A DNA stretch of 11,280 nt, from assembly GCA_018398765.1 (NCBI GenBank), contig JAHBMJ010003182.1, forward strand, positions 1-11,280, written 5' to 3'. The stretch's first letter is position 1; every line of letters starts with the position of its first letter. Shown here in pieces: positions 1 to 7,786 of this stretch. The notes under the pieces were generated by a model. It made no database searches. It was not told the DNA's origin and was given only the letters and a program-made list of their open reading frames with translations. Made by a program: the position numbers and the translations under genes. Source of the DNA: Chromera velia. Its lineage: Eukaryota; Sar; Chromeraceae.

Positions 1-38
<38 letters not shown>

Positions 39-39
39 A

Positions 40-71
<32 letters not shown>

Positions 72-118
72 GCACATACACACACACACACACGCACGCA
101 CGCACGCACGCACGCACG
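1..118. repeat. CA dinucleotide microsatellite ending in a GCAC tetranucleotide run
   Basis: The first 92 bases are almost pure CA, with a few G or T interruptions, and pass into five to six GCAC units ending near 118. The tract begins at the window edge, so its full length is unknown. It lies 14 bases beyond the stop codon of the minus-strand gene and would be a TG/GTGC tract in that gene's 3' untranslated or downstream DNA. Confidence 0.97.
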
Positions 119-131
119 GCATAAAAAAAAG

Positions 132-1675
132 TCAGGAACAAAGTCTCCACCGTCTCCTGCCGTCTCTATTTTCTTCTGCCGTCTCTTCCTGCAAGCCGCT
201 TGCTGTGCCCCTCCCTGCGTCGCCTTCTGGCCCACTCCTCTTCACCTTTTTCTTTCTTTTCCTCTTCTCCTCGTCTGCCTGCAGGCACGATACAGTCACA
301 CAGTGGAGAAAGCCGAAGACTCTGAGAGGACTTTTGGTAGTCAGTGCTCTTTTGCAGTCAGTGAAGACAAATCGGGAAGGGAGGGAGAGAGTCAGGTCGA
401 TCTTTCTCTTCATAGAGACCACGTTGAAGTTCTGGCACTTATGTGTCTGCCTGTCTGACTCAACAGAAGAGTGAGAGCAGCTTTTTGGGGGGGCACGTCT
501 TTGTCTGAAATTTTGAGTTCTGAGACCGCTCTAGAGTGGTTCTTGAAGGAGGTGTTCCCAGCAAAGTTCTGTCGAGCCGTTCTAAGGATTCAATGACCCG
601 GAAGGGAGTCCGGGTGACCGAGCTCCCTGGCCGTCTCCCTGTCTCCTGACCTGTGTGCTGCCCGACGAGAGGCTTCCAGACGATAAAGTTGTACATGCAC
701 ACGTCTCTGCAGGCAGTGAGCACAGACAGGGGTGGTGGTCAAGCTGGGAGGGCCTGTGCACAAAGCGGACAGAGAGCACAGACTGGCTGTCTCCACTGGC
801 AAACAGACTTCCGTTGTTTTCCTCGCCCTTTTTAAAAAACAGAACGTAGATTGATAAATAGGTGTGTGCGGCAGGATGCTAACTGGAGGTTGGGTTGACG
901 AAGACTGCGGGATTGAACGCAGAAAAGCAGAGAATGGAAAATTGGAGACAAATCAAACTACAAAAGCGCATGAATGCACTTGATCCTGGTATCTGTATGA
1001 AGGGAGCTAGCATTTCACTAACCTTGTAAAGATCCCGCAACTCTGTCAGAAGAGTGGTTGTCTCCTCCAGTGAGAGCCTAGGTTCGGCTGAGGCGCTGGA
1101 AGGCGTGCTTGTGTGTGCGTCTCCCTCTCCCCCTTCCTCTGCTTTTCTTTCCACAGGGAGGTATGATGGCTCTGCTGCTCTCTCCCGTCTCTCCTTTTCG
1201 GCTCTTCGTTTCTCTAGGGCTGCAGTCTCTGCCGCGATCTCCTCCCCTGTTCCTGGCTTGGGCCGTTCCTCAGAGAACAGGCCCTGCAGGTGGGCATATG
1301 GACATCATCGCTGGGTTCTGTCAGTGATAGTGATAGAGTATTGAACGATAAGCAAGCAGGGGTACAAGAAAACAGGAGGGAAGAAAGGGATAGAGAGAAA
1401 GAAGAAAGAGACACACACGGACAGAAACCAAGGCACAGGAAACGAAGAAGAAACGAAAGAAACAAAGGGACAGAGGAAGGACCATCTGTCCTCTCTCCAC
1501 CACCTGACTTTCTGCCTTCCTTTCTGCCCGACTGACTGACCTTACTAGCGGCCTGTCCCATCATTTCCTTCGAGCTGCACGAGCGAGGAGAAGGAAGGGA
1601 GGAAGAACACTTGTCCGACATCAAGGGAACAAAAGGAACGAGAAAGGACGAAAGAAAGGACGAAAGAAAGGACGA

Positions 1676-1727
<52 letters not shown>

Positions 1728-1893
1728 AAGAGAGAAAAAATCCCTTCCTCTCGCCCCCCGATCCCCTTCTGATTCCTCTTTCATCCACCTACATGCACAC
1801 TGACTGACTGACTGACTGCCTGACTTCGCGAGGATCCACCGATAGTCCTCCAGTGCGCCCTCCATCCTTCCAAGGGAGTAGGCAGCCTTCGCC
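132..1893 (-). CDS. TPR and coiled-coil protein, 3' part of a spliced minus-strand gene (candidate)
   Basis: Four candidate exons read in order on the minus strand: 1893-1813, 1574-1541, 1283-1023 and 278-132. Acceptors are TTTTGCAG, CTCGTGCAG, CCACCTGCAG and GTGCCTGCAG. Donors are GTCAGT, GTCAGT and GTTAGT. Phases match at every junction (1 nt + 26 codons + 2 nt; 1 nt + 11 codons; 87 codons; 48 codons + TGA at 134-132), giving 173 residues of open frame. The first exon encodes AKAAYSLGRMEGALEDYR, which fits the second part of a TPR helix pair. The third holds a charged helix (ALEKRRAEKERRERAAEP), a Ser/Thr/Glu-rich linker and SLEETTTLLTELRDLYK. The last starts ADEEKRKRKKK and is basic. TPR proteins bind partner peptides and are often co-chaperones; that role is only an inference. 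The 744-base last intron is long beside the others (238 and 257), so an internal exon may be missing. The 5' end is not resolved. Confidence 0.5.
651..706 (-). other. Possible alternative exon inside the last intron of the TPR gene
   Basis: On the minus strand an acceptor (TCACTGCCTGCAG) at 712-707 is followed by 56 open bases and a good donor (ACAG then GTCAGG) at 650. Read in the phase left by the 1023-1283 exon, it encodes RRVHVQLYRLEASRRAAH, which looks helical. Because 56 is not a multiple of three, joining it to the last exon moves that exon out of its long frame and meets a TGA after about a dozen codons. It may be a frame-changing alternative exon, part of a different 3' end, or chance. 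Confidence 0.22.
1642..1740. repeat. GAAA microsatellite grading from a 12-bp GAAAGGACGAAA unit
   Basis: Three copies of a GAAAGGAC/GAAA compound unit at about 1642-1680 lead into a pure GAAA run to about 1720, then GAGA and A-rich sequence to 1740. It lies in the intron between candidate exons 1813-1893 and 1541-1574. On the transcribed minus strand it is a TTTC polypyrimidine stretch well upstream of the acceptor. Confidence 0.95.
1798..1824. repeat. TGAC tetranucleotide run at a splice donor
   Basis: About five ACTG/TGAC units, with one variant, lie here. On the minus strand they read GTCAGTCAGTCAGT and supply the donor of the candidate TPR exon, so several equivalent donors are spaced 4 nt apart. 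A shorter run of the same unit sits at the donor of the next exon (1529-1540). Confidence 0.9.
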
Positions 1894-2239
1894 CTGCAAA
1901 ATTCGAAATCCAAAGAGGCATGCACAAACACTACACCATTCCATTCCAGAAAGCGAAAGCGCATACGAGTAGGCAGTCACGGAACGACGTGCAGTGCAAA
2001 AGCAAAGACTAGTGCAGACCCCCAACAAGAGCATTGAATGAAGATTTTGTTGGACGGACGACTCCATGAAGGCATGCACAAACGAGTCAAACAAGATTGA
2101 TTGGCTGCTCACATGCAAAAAAGAAGAGAGAGAGAGTCTCGGAGATTCTTTCCCCTCTTATCCATTCAATTCCCCTAACTGCTTTCTCGAATTGACCAGG
2201 AAAGGAAAAACACGATTTTCCCCTCCTCAGCCCTCACCC

Positions 2240-2276
2240 TGCCGACTCTCCTCCGGTATCGCGCCTTCGACAGCGC
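2240..2276 (-). other. Possible upstream TPR exon (KARYRR motif)
   Basis: On the minus strand a pyrimidine-rich acceptor ending TTCTTCTGAG at 2277 is followed by codons for ALSKARYRR. The K-A-x-Y-R-R pattern is common at the start of a TPR helix A. Six residues then separate RR from LG in typical family members, which is the spacing obtained if this piece joined directly to the 1893 exon. The donor is unclear: GTGAGG at about 2240 leaves the wrong phase by one base, and the position that gives ideal TPR spacing has no GT. The protein match is suggestive but the junction is unresolved. Confidence 0.3.
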
Positions 2277-2330
2277 CTCAGAAGAAACGAACCGAGAAAG
2301 GAAGGAAGAACAAAAAACACAACGGTCAGA

Positions 2331-2640
2331 CTATATGTTTTTTCTTCTCCCTTCTTTTCTTCAGAAAGACCACATGTTTCTTCTCCTCCCTTCTTTTCTT
2401 CATGACAGACATACTATATGTTTCTTCTTCTTCTCCCTCTTTTTCTTCATGAACACAAAAGCATGCATGACAGACAGACCATATGTTTCTTCTTCTTCTC
2501 CTCCCTCTTTTTCTTCATGACAGACAAGACAGACAGACTATATCGTCTTTTCTTTTCCTTTTTTCTCCAGACAGACAGACCGACAGACAGACTACAGACA
2601 GGCTGTATGTTTCTTCTTCTCCTTCATGTACATGACAGAC
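2331..2640. repeat. Pyrimidine-rich minisatellite with GACAGACA spacers
   Basis: About six degenerate units, each (C)TATATGTTTCTTCTTCTT followed by a CT-rich run, TTCATGACAGACA and GACAGACAGAC. ATGTTT (or variant) anchors fall near 2335, 2374, 2418, 2483, 2542 and 2607, giving unit lengths of roughly 39-65 bp. Short ORFs made of Phe, Ser and Leu runs here are translations of the repeat and not genes. On the minus strand this is GA-rich. Confidence 0.88.
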
Positions 2641-2750
2641 AAAAAGAGAGAAAGAACAAAGACACAAGAACAGAACCAACAATCAAACAGCGTGGACAGA
2701 CAAGACAGACAGGCAGACCCACTCCTCTCCTCGGTTGCGAGGTCTCTCAC

Positions 2751-2897
2751 ATAGTGGATGACAAGGAAAAAAAGAGCGGGCCCGGGTCCCTGGAGTGTTC
2801 GAAGGTGCTTCATCGTCGAATTGCATGAGCCCGGAGGGTCTAGCCGCACGTGCACCCGGACGGTACAAGAGTCTATCCCTCTCATGCACTTGCCTTC
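2751..2897 (-). other. Possible minus-strand exon of 49 codons
   Basis: On the minus strand a strong acceptor (CTTGGTGCGTGCAG) at 2898 and a GTGAGA donor at 2750-2745 bound 147 bases, open in phase 0 at both ends. That phase fits the phase-0 start of the KARYRR piece at 2276. The peptide includes MRGIDSCTVRVHVRLDPPG and a hydrophobic ALFFLVIHY end. I do not recognise a domain, and it does not look like the missing TPR helix. It could be an upstream exon of the TPR gene or a chance open stretch. Confidence 0.22.
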
Positions 2898-3090
2898 CTG
2901 CACGCACCAAGATAGAAGCAGCAAAGCGAGAATAAACGGGAGAACGCGTACGTATGCGAGAAGCTGTGGCTGCTGAAGAATTCCGGTGTGCAGAAAGGGG
3001 AGATCTGTCCCCGCGGGGTGACCTCGGGCCTTCTGAGCTTCGGCCTTTCTTCAGCTGCTTAGCAGTCCGGCCTGCATAAACCTGCCTCCG

Positions 3091-3406
3091 GTAGCCGTGC
3101 TAACCGTTGGCTCTGCATCGGCACCACAACTCTCTAACTGAAGAGGTCAGCGCTCAGGAGCCGTGCTACCCTAGGCTGAGGTCTCTCCAGCCCGCTCATG
3201 CAGGGTGCCTGAATTCGGTAGCCGTGCTAACCTTTTGGCGGGCCCGCGGCGGTGCCTCAAGAAGTGAGCTAAGCCCACGTGAGGCCAAAATATGAGCAGA
3301 ACAGGGGTCGCAAAGTGCCTCAAGTAGCCGTGCTAACTCTCAGGTGGCTTTGCGTACTTCGAACGTTATGCAGTGCTTCCCTCCAGTAGCCGTGCTAACC
3401 TTTGGC
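3091..3406. repeat. Degenerate ~62-bp tandem repeat with GTAGCCGTGCTAACC core
   Basis: The core occurs at 3091, 3158 (variant GAGCCGTGCTACC), 3218, 3324 and 3386, with a weaker copy near 3253-3272 (GCCTCAAGAAGTGAGCTAAG). Aligned GCTA tetramers are 66, 61, 42, 64 and 62 bp apart. Most cores are preceded by a GTGCCT/GTGCTTCC-like stretch and followed by TTGGC or TTTGGC. The cores are far better conserved than the intervening DNA. The array ends 51 bases before the start codon of the candidate plus-strand gene, so promoter or 5' untranslated elements are possible. No reading frame runs consistently through the units. Confidence 0.85.
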
Positions 3407-3457
3407 TGGCAGTTGTTCGAAGCGACTTGTACCTCCTTCCAAAGAAAGAGAAAGCGC

Positions 3458-4213
3458 ATGTGTGACAAGAAAAACCCGAAAGTGAAAACACAAAGAGGAG
3501 CGAAGTAAACTGCCGGAAAGTCCAGAAAAAGGAAACTTGGACATCCATTCATACACCCATCTATCCATTTTTTCATCCATCCACACAGCCACCCACCCAC
3601 CCATCCATTCCATTCACCCACCCATCCATCTATTCATTCATTCATCCGCTCATCCATGCATCCATCCATCCACCCATTCGCATACACCCACGACTCAGCG
3701 AAAGCAGCTCAAGTCTTTACACTGCTAATGTCTCTTTCCTTTTCTCTTCAGCGGGGCCTTGAAGTCCCCAGCCGCACTGCAGTCGTTGGCAGGACGTCGA
3801 TCGATGCAGCGTTGCAAAATGTTGTACCGCGCGAACCAGAATCTGCGAACAGACGCACATGAACACAGAGGACGTTTTCCTTCTTTTGAAGGGATTGTAA
3901 GGGCAGACCTCAGCCTGGCCGACTCACTGCCTATCTTCTGGCCAGTTTGTGTGAGGAAAAAGCAGAACACTCACAAACAGAACCTGCATGCAGTGTGACC
4001 CTTAGTGTGAACGCCTGTGTCTTGCCTTGTCCGCCGACCTGTTTTTCGTCCTCTTTTTCCTTTCTCTGTATCTGTCGGTGGGCGTGCCTTTTTCTTTCAT
4101 TTTCTTTAAAACAGCCGTGCCATGCAGTCTGGATCAGTCTTGAACTCCATGACGTAAAACAAAACTTTCTTAATAGCAACGTTATGGGACAGAAAAGAGA
4201 GCTGGAGGTGTAG
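3458..4213 (+). CDS. Candidate three-exon gene for a 96-residue protein of unknown function
   Basis: Exon 1 is 3458-3504 (ATG, 15 codons + 2 nt, donor GTAAAC). Exon 2 is 3752-3896 (acceptor TTCTCTTCAG after a long pyrimidine tract, 1 nt + 48 codons, donor GTAAGG). Exon 3 is 4115-4213 (acceptor CTTTAAAACAG, 32 codons + TAG). Phases agree at both junctions and the total is 291 bases, 96 residues plus stop. Exon 1 starts MCDKKNPKVKTQRGA and is basic. Exon 2 contains SMQRCKMLYRANQNLR. Exon 3 starts PCHAVWISLELHDVKQ. I see no signal peptide, membrane span or known family motif. Introns are 247 and 218 bases; the first holds a CATC microsatellite. The acceptors and exon 2 donor are strong, while the exon 1 start rests on phase agreement only. 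There may be earlier exons instead. The function is unknown. Confidence 0.42.
3541..3683. repeat. CATC/CACC/CATT tetranucleotide microsatellite
   Basis: An imperfect run of CATC units with CATT and CACC variants, free of G for long stretches. It lies inside the first intron of the candidate three-exon gene. ORFs through it, rich in His/Pro/Ile or on the other strand Trp/Gly/Met, are repeat translations. Confidence 0.95.
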
Positions 4214-5555
4214 ATAGATATACAGCAACACCAGATAAGCTGACCACTGCAACTTGCTGGACAGAGCAGGCAGACGTTTTTCCCCTCCTCCCGCATCATC
4301 AAGCTTGGACGTGTTCCCTCCTGATGTCGTGAGAGCCTTGACAGAGAAGATGGAACAGAAGTGCGGGAGGTTTGTCGGGTTTGTTGTTTTGCTCCTCTGC
4401 CACATTCACACACACGAGACCGGCACTCCTCATTCTCAGTGATCTATATTTTAGTAGCAGCACAGATTAAAAATTCGCACCCCAATATATACACCCTCAG
4501 CGGATCTCCTTTTCAAGTCTCGGTCATCTGAACGCGAAATGGATCTTCAGTGCGTATAGTGCATGACAGTGAGCACATGATCGAGATATATATCTGAATA
4601 GGCAAACAGGTCTAGGCACGACTCCCAATGCCGAGCAGTCTACGGCCGGTATGCTGGGACGTGCTATGCATCCCCGAACCGTCAGAATATATCTGAATGA
4701 CGAAAACAAGCTTCACTGCCGGAAGAAGTCGCCTCGGCCCGGGGGGCAGCTCAGCTCTGCTGAGATCAGCTAGCTGCAAAAACGCTCTCGCATAACGCAT
4801 TTTTTCATCTGACGCAAGCAAGCTTGCGAACGGCCCCGGAAAGCAAGAAAAATGAGAACTTCACGATTGACGCACGCCGGCCAGCCGATCGGGCNCCCGC
4901 CCTGGAAAAAAGCCCGGGGGTAAACGCCCCATCTGATATACGCATAGCGCATATTCAGCCTTTCAGGGCCGGGTTTTTACCGAAAGACAGCGTGCATGTG
5001 TGAGAGTAAACGTATGCATCCAAGCGTGCGTCAGGTGGGTGCCGAGCGTTCTGCGAGTGCGCCAGCCATCCGCGCGAGTAAAAAGTATTGCGAGCGGCGT
5101 GATCTCATGTTTGAGTGCATTAACGTCTAACTCCTTGATCGAACAGTAAGACTATACGAAGGCTCGGTCTGCTCAGTCGGTTCATGATCGCGAGCATCCT
5201 CAGATGGCAGTCTGATCAGTCTGTGTGTCACGTTTGGAGTATCGAAGTCCCGTGCATTGGATCGAACGCGCGGTCTTCGTTTAAGTGAATTCTAGATTGC
5301 CGTCTCCTTGAATTTCTCTGTCGTTACTGAATGGATTTTCCTGTCTGGACTGAGGACTGCGACCTGGTAGGTCAGACTTCCCGTTTAGCTGTTTGAGCGT
5401 TACCTATTTTCATTATCTGACTGTTCTAGTCTGTTCTAGGTAACGTTTACTGTCACAAATTTGCTGTTTCCAGGCGTGGGCACTTCATTTTATCCCTTGA
5501 TCTGCGTTGATCTGTCTCCTGATTCCTCTTCTGTTTTTTCGCTGTTCCTTCCAAC
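4214..5555. other. Gene-free stretch, probably including the retroelement leader
   Basis: I see no convincing exon here. An open plus-strand piece around 4260-4360 has weak splice signals. ATATATCTGAAT occurs twice, near 4587 and 4687. One ambiguous base is at 4895 in a G/C-rich setting. From about 5000 the composition becomes more like the Gag region, and the part just before 5556 is likely the untranslated leader of the element. CGTTACCT near 5398 and AGGTAACG near 5438 form an 8-bp inverted repeat. I could not identify a long terminal repeat or a convincing primer binding site. Confidence 0.6.
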
Positions 5556-6389
5556 ATGGCGAATACATCTGGTGGCAGTGCAGGCGGTGCTTCAGGCATA
5601 CAGACGATCAAGTTGCCTGATCTGCTCTGGGTCAATCCTTTCGAGTGCAAAGTCTCGTTTACGACCGTTCTGTTGTCTAAGGATGAGAACCTCAAGGCCA
5701 TCTTCCGGAAGGAGTTTCGGCTCTGGAAGGAATCGCACAAGGCGACCGCCGAGTACATGCTGGCCGCCAAACACGTTCCGGATAAGGCGGACCAGGTATC
5801 CCTTTGGAAGCTTTCCCTCCTCCGGGGTCTGAGGAAGGATCCTGACCTCGTTCATGAGGTCTCTGTTGCTGTGGGAGAGGGGAAGGAGTGTGCCGAGCTC
5901 TTGGAGGCCATCTCTGACGTAGCCACCGAAAAGAAGGAGATCGGTGCAAAGTCTTCTCGGGAGAAGCTCCTTGCTCTCCGAAGGAATTTGGGGAAGGAGG
6001 ACATTGTGTCTGCCGTCGGTCGTCTGAAGAAGTGCCTTCGAGATGGAGGCAAGGCAGGTTACACTGCACCCGACGACCTGAAGAAGAGGGCCCTTGAGAA
6101 TGTACTCACCAAGTTTGAGTACACTGATACCTCGGAGAAGGCCGCCAAAAAGCATGACAAGAAGATCGCCGCGTTGACGTACGACGAGATTCTTCCTTTC
6201 GTTGAGAGGAAAGTAGAGGCGGCAGAGTTGCTTGCAGTGAAAGTCGCCATCGAGGGGCAGGGTTCCCCTTCCTCCTCTTCCCGTCCCCATCATGAGTATG
6301 GGGCAGCTGCCTCAGGTTTACGTGGGGGGTCTGGAAAAGGGAAAAGGGGGAAAGAGAAGAAAGGAAAGAAGAGGGAGACATTGTTTTAG
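5556..6389 (+). CDS. gag: Gag-like capsid protein of the retroelement
   Basis: The 277-residue ORF starts at the first ATG after a pyrimidine-rich leader. After a Gly/Ser-rich N-terminus (about residues 1-18) comes IQTIKLPDLLWVNPFECK and then a helical, charged body of about 210 residues without Cys/His fingers, as expected for a capsid domain that packages element RNA in virus-like particles. Residues from about 235 are Ser-, Gly- and then Lys-rich (KGKRGKEKKGKKRE) and end in TAG. The same frame continues beyond that TAG into the zinc knuckles, so the ancestral Gag probably included them. Identity as Gag rests mainly on its place before the knuckles and protease, since capsid sequences diverge fast. 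It lies in the same orientation as the protease-integrase ORF. Confidence 0.75.
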   Translation: MANTSGGSAGGASGIQTIKLPDLLWVNPFECKVSFTTVLLSKDENLKAIFRKEFRLWKESHKATAEYMLAAKHVPDKADQVSLWKLSLLRGLRKDPDLVHEVSVAVGEGKECAELLEAISDVATEKKEIGAKSSREKLLALRRNLGKEDIVSAVGRLKKCLRDGGKAGYTAPDDLKKRALENVLTKFEYTDTSEKAAKKHDKKIAALTYDEILPFVERKVEAAELLAVKVAIEGQGSPSSSSRPHHEYGAAASGLRGGSGKGKRGKEKKGKKRETLF

Positions 6390-6698
6390 TCTTCAGGAGA
6401 CAGAGACAGAAATGCAGGTGCCGCTGCTGCTTCCAGTCAGGGCGGCTCGAGTTCGTCCTCCCGCCTTTGTCCCAACTGCGGGCACCTGAAGCACTATGAC
6501 GACGCAAAGGGTTGCCCCGCCAAGAATGTTAGGTGCTCTGTCCCCGGATGTAATCAAACGGGGCACTATGCCAAGTGCTGTCTACTGAAGAAACAGAAGC
6601 AGCAGCAGGCAGCAGCTGCAGGGGTGAGGGTGCAGAAAGGGACCATGTTCGAGCTCCGTGAGGTTCCCCAGGGGACTTTCACGGACCAGGATTTTTAA
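6390..6698 (+). CDS. Nucleocapsid segment with two atypical zinc knuckles, in frame after the Gag TAG
   Basis: This frame is continuous with Gag apart from the TAG at 6387-6389 and ends at TAA 6696-6698; 102 sense codons. A Ser/Ala/Gly-rich linker precedes CPNCGHLKHYDDAKGC (from 6468) and CSVPGCNQTGHYAKCC (6534-6581), then a Lys/Gln/Ala-rich tail. The fingers have spacing C-x2-C-x4-H-x6-C and C-x4-C-x4-H-x3/4-C and not the usual C-x2-C-x4-H-x4-C, but the ligand pattern is clear. Such knuckles bind nucleic acid in Gag. There is no ATG near the start, so expression would need TAG readthrough, or the TAG is a mutation. It overlaps the protease frame from 6662. Confidence 0.72.
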   Translation, partial: SSGDRDRNAGAAAASSQGGSSSSSRLCPNCGHLKHYDDAKGCPAKNVRCSVPGCNQTGHYAKCCLLKKQKQQQAAAAGVRVQKGTMFELREVPQGTFTDQDF

Positions 6699-7786
6699 AT
6701 GGCCCCTGGGCCGCCCCCTCCCAGTTCCAGTCCAGCCGCTGGGGGGGGGCAGGGGCCAGTGAGAAGGCTGGCAGTGGGCGTTTCGTGAGGGCAACCTTGC
6801 GGAATGCCGAGAAGAGGGGGTGGGAGTTTGGCGGGGAAACGGATGAAGTGAGAGTCGTCACGTCTGTTGAGTCCTTTGTCGGTGTGACGGGCGAAGACGA
6901 TGGAGAGATGATTGCCGATTCCGGGGCCTCGAAGAGTCTCGTTCCCCCCTCGTTTGACAGGTATGTTGTTTCGTATGCTGACCAGGCTGTCTCGTTTCGT
7001 CTCGCCTCTGATGCTGCGCCCCTCTCTGTGAGAGGGGTCAAGACATTTCACCTTCCGTTTGTCGATGAATGGGGTGGTGTGCGCATCGTTTCTGAGGAAG
7101 GGTGTAGTCACGAGTCAATCGGTCGTCCGTTGTTTGCTTGTGGGAGAAGAAAGTTGTCTCTCCCAGGGGAGGAGAGTCCCTCTAAACCTGGATGGGTCTG
7201 GTTGAAGGATGTACATGGGGAGAGGTTTCGTTCTCCTGTTGATCAGACGGGCAATGTTCCAATTCTCCGTCTTACGAAGGTTGAGGAAGCGGTTGTTGCT
7301 GCCAACGTTTGTCCTTCTGTTTCTCCTTGTCCCCTCCGACAGTCTGCTCTCTCTGGGCAGGCAGAGATTTCTCCTGAGAATAGATCGCACCTTTTGTTTG
7401 TCCTTCACTCCCGTCTCGGTCATGCGACTAGGCAGCGTTTGGAGGCCACATTGAAGGAGAAGGGGGTGGGGGTGCAATTTTCTATGAAAGAGTGCAAAGA
7501 GGTGAGAGACACGTGTAAGGCGTGTCGTGTTATGAACTTTCGGAGGAGAAAGTTGAAGAGAAGAGGTGCAGTAGCGAGGACGCGAATTTTAAAGCGTTCT
7601 CGCAAGGGGGATGAGTCTTCTGTTTGTGAGGACGATGAGGAAAAGGAGCCAGAGCCTGCGGGTCCGGGGGGGCAGTTCAACGCCGACATCTACCACGACC
7701 TAAAGGATATGAAGAGAAAGGGGATCGGGGGGTTTCGTTACGTGTCTGTCATTGTTGATTTGCAGACGCGAAGGAAATCGTTGTAG
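6662..7786 (+). CDS. Intact part 1 of Pol: aspartic protease and HHCC finger, start of integrase core
   Basis: This 374-codon open stretch holds the protease and the zinc-binding N-terminus of integrase. The protease motif DSGA lies in IADSGASKSLVPPSF, like the retropepsin active site that cleaves the polyprotein as a dimer. About 160 codons later come the two His of HSRLGHATRQRL, a spacer of about 30 residues, and CKAC, making the HHCC fold typical of copia GAG-pre-integrase. An acidic, Lys/Arg-rich linker follows, then GGQFNADIYHDL with the first catalytic Asp and the conserved GFRYVSVIVDLQTR strand. It ends at TAG 7784, well before the rest of the core. Without the downstream half it cannot form an integrase. 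Confidence 0.72.
   Translation, partial: GSPGDFHGPGFLNGPWAAPSQFQSSRWGGAGASEKAGSGRFVRATLRNAEKRGWEFGGETDEVRVVTSVESFVGVTGEDDGEMIADSGASKSLVPPSFDRYVVSYADQAVSFRLASDAAPLSVRGVKTFHLPFVDEWGGVRIVSEEGCSHESIGRPLFACGRRKLSLPGEESPSKPGWVWLKDVHGERFRSPVDQTGNVPILRLTKVEEAVVAANVCPSVSPCPLRQSALSGQAEISPENRSHLLFVLHSRLGHATRQRLEATLKEKGVGVQFSMKECKEVRDTCKACRVMNFRRRKLKRRGAVARTRILKRSRKGDESSVCEDDEEKEPEPAGPGGQFNADIYHDLKDMKRKGIGGFRYVSVIVDLQTRRKSL
6692..6698 (+). promoter_or_regulatory. Possible -1 ribosomal frameshift site T-TTT-TAA
   Basis: The Gag/zinc-knuckle frame stops at TAA 6696 directly after TTT, inside a run of five T. The protease frame is open from 6662, so a -1 slip of the TTT codon would move translation into Pol at TTA (Leu). 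The heptamer is not the classic X-XXY-YYZ form, and a 9-G run sits 42 bases downstream (6741-6749), which could also be the site of an old indel. It may be a real recoding site or simple decay. Confidence 0.3.

Noticed and set aside
2331-2640. CRISPR-like array
   Set aside because: Units are degenerate, low complexity and variable in length, in a eukaryotic setting, with no unique spacers.
3091-3406. tRNA or tRNA-like genes in the GTAGCCGTGCTAACC array
   Set aside because: No B-box GGTTCGANTCC at the right spacing and no cloverleaf could be drawn.
3340-3728. ORFs on both strands through the CATC microsatellite
   Set aside because: They are translations of a tetranucleotide repeat.
4254-4442. 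Plus-strand exon with SSSLDVFPPDVVRALTEK
   Set aside because: The peptide looks plausible but acceptor and donor signals are weak, and it lies beyond the stop of the better supported three-exon model.
5365-5382. TGGTAGGTCAGAC as a retrotransposon primer binding site
   Set aside because: It only partly resembles an initiator-Met tRNA complement and no LTR end (CA) sits before it.
5592-6293. 233-codon minus-strand ORF opposite Gag
   Set aside because: It is a shadow of the Gag frame; it shows no domain and Gag is better supported by its neighbours.
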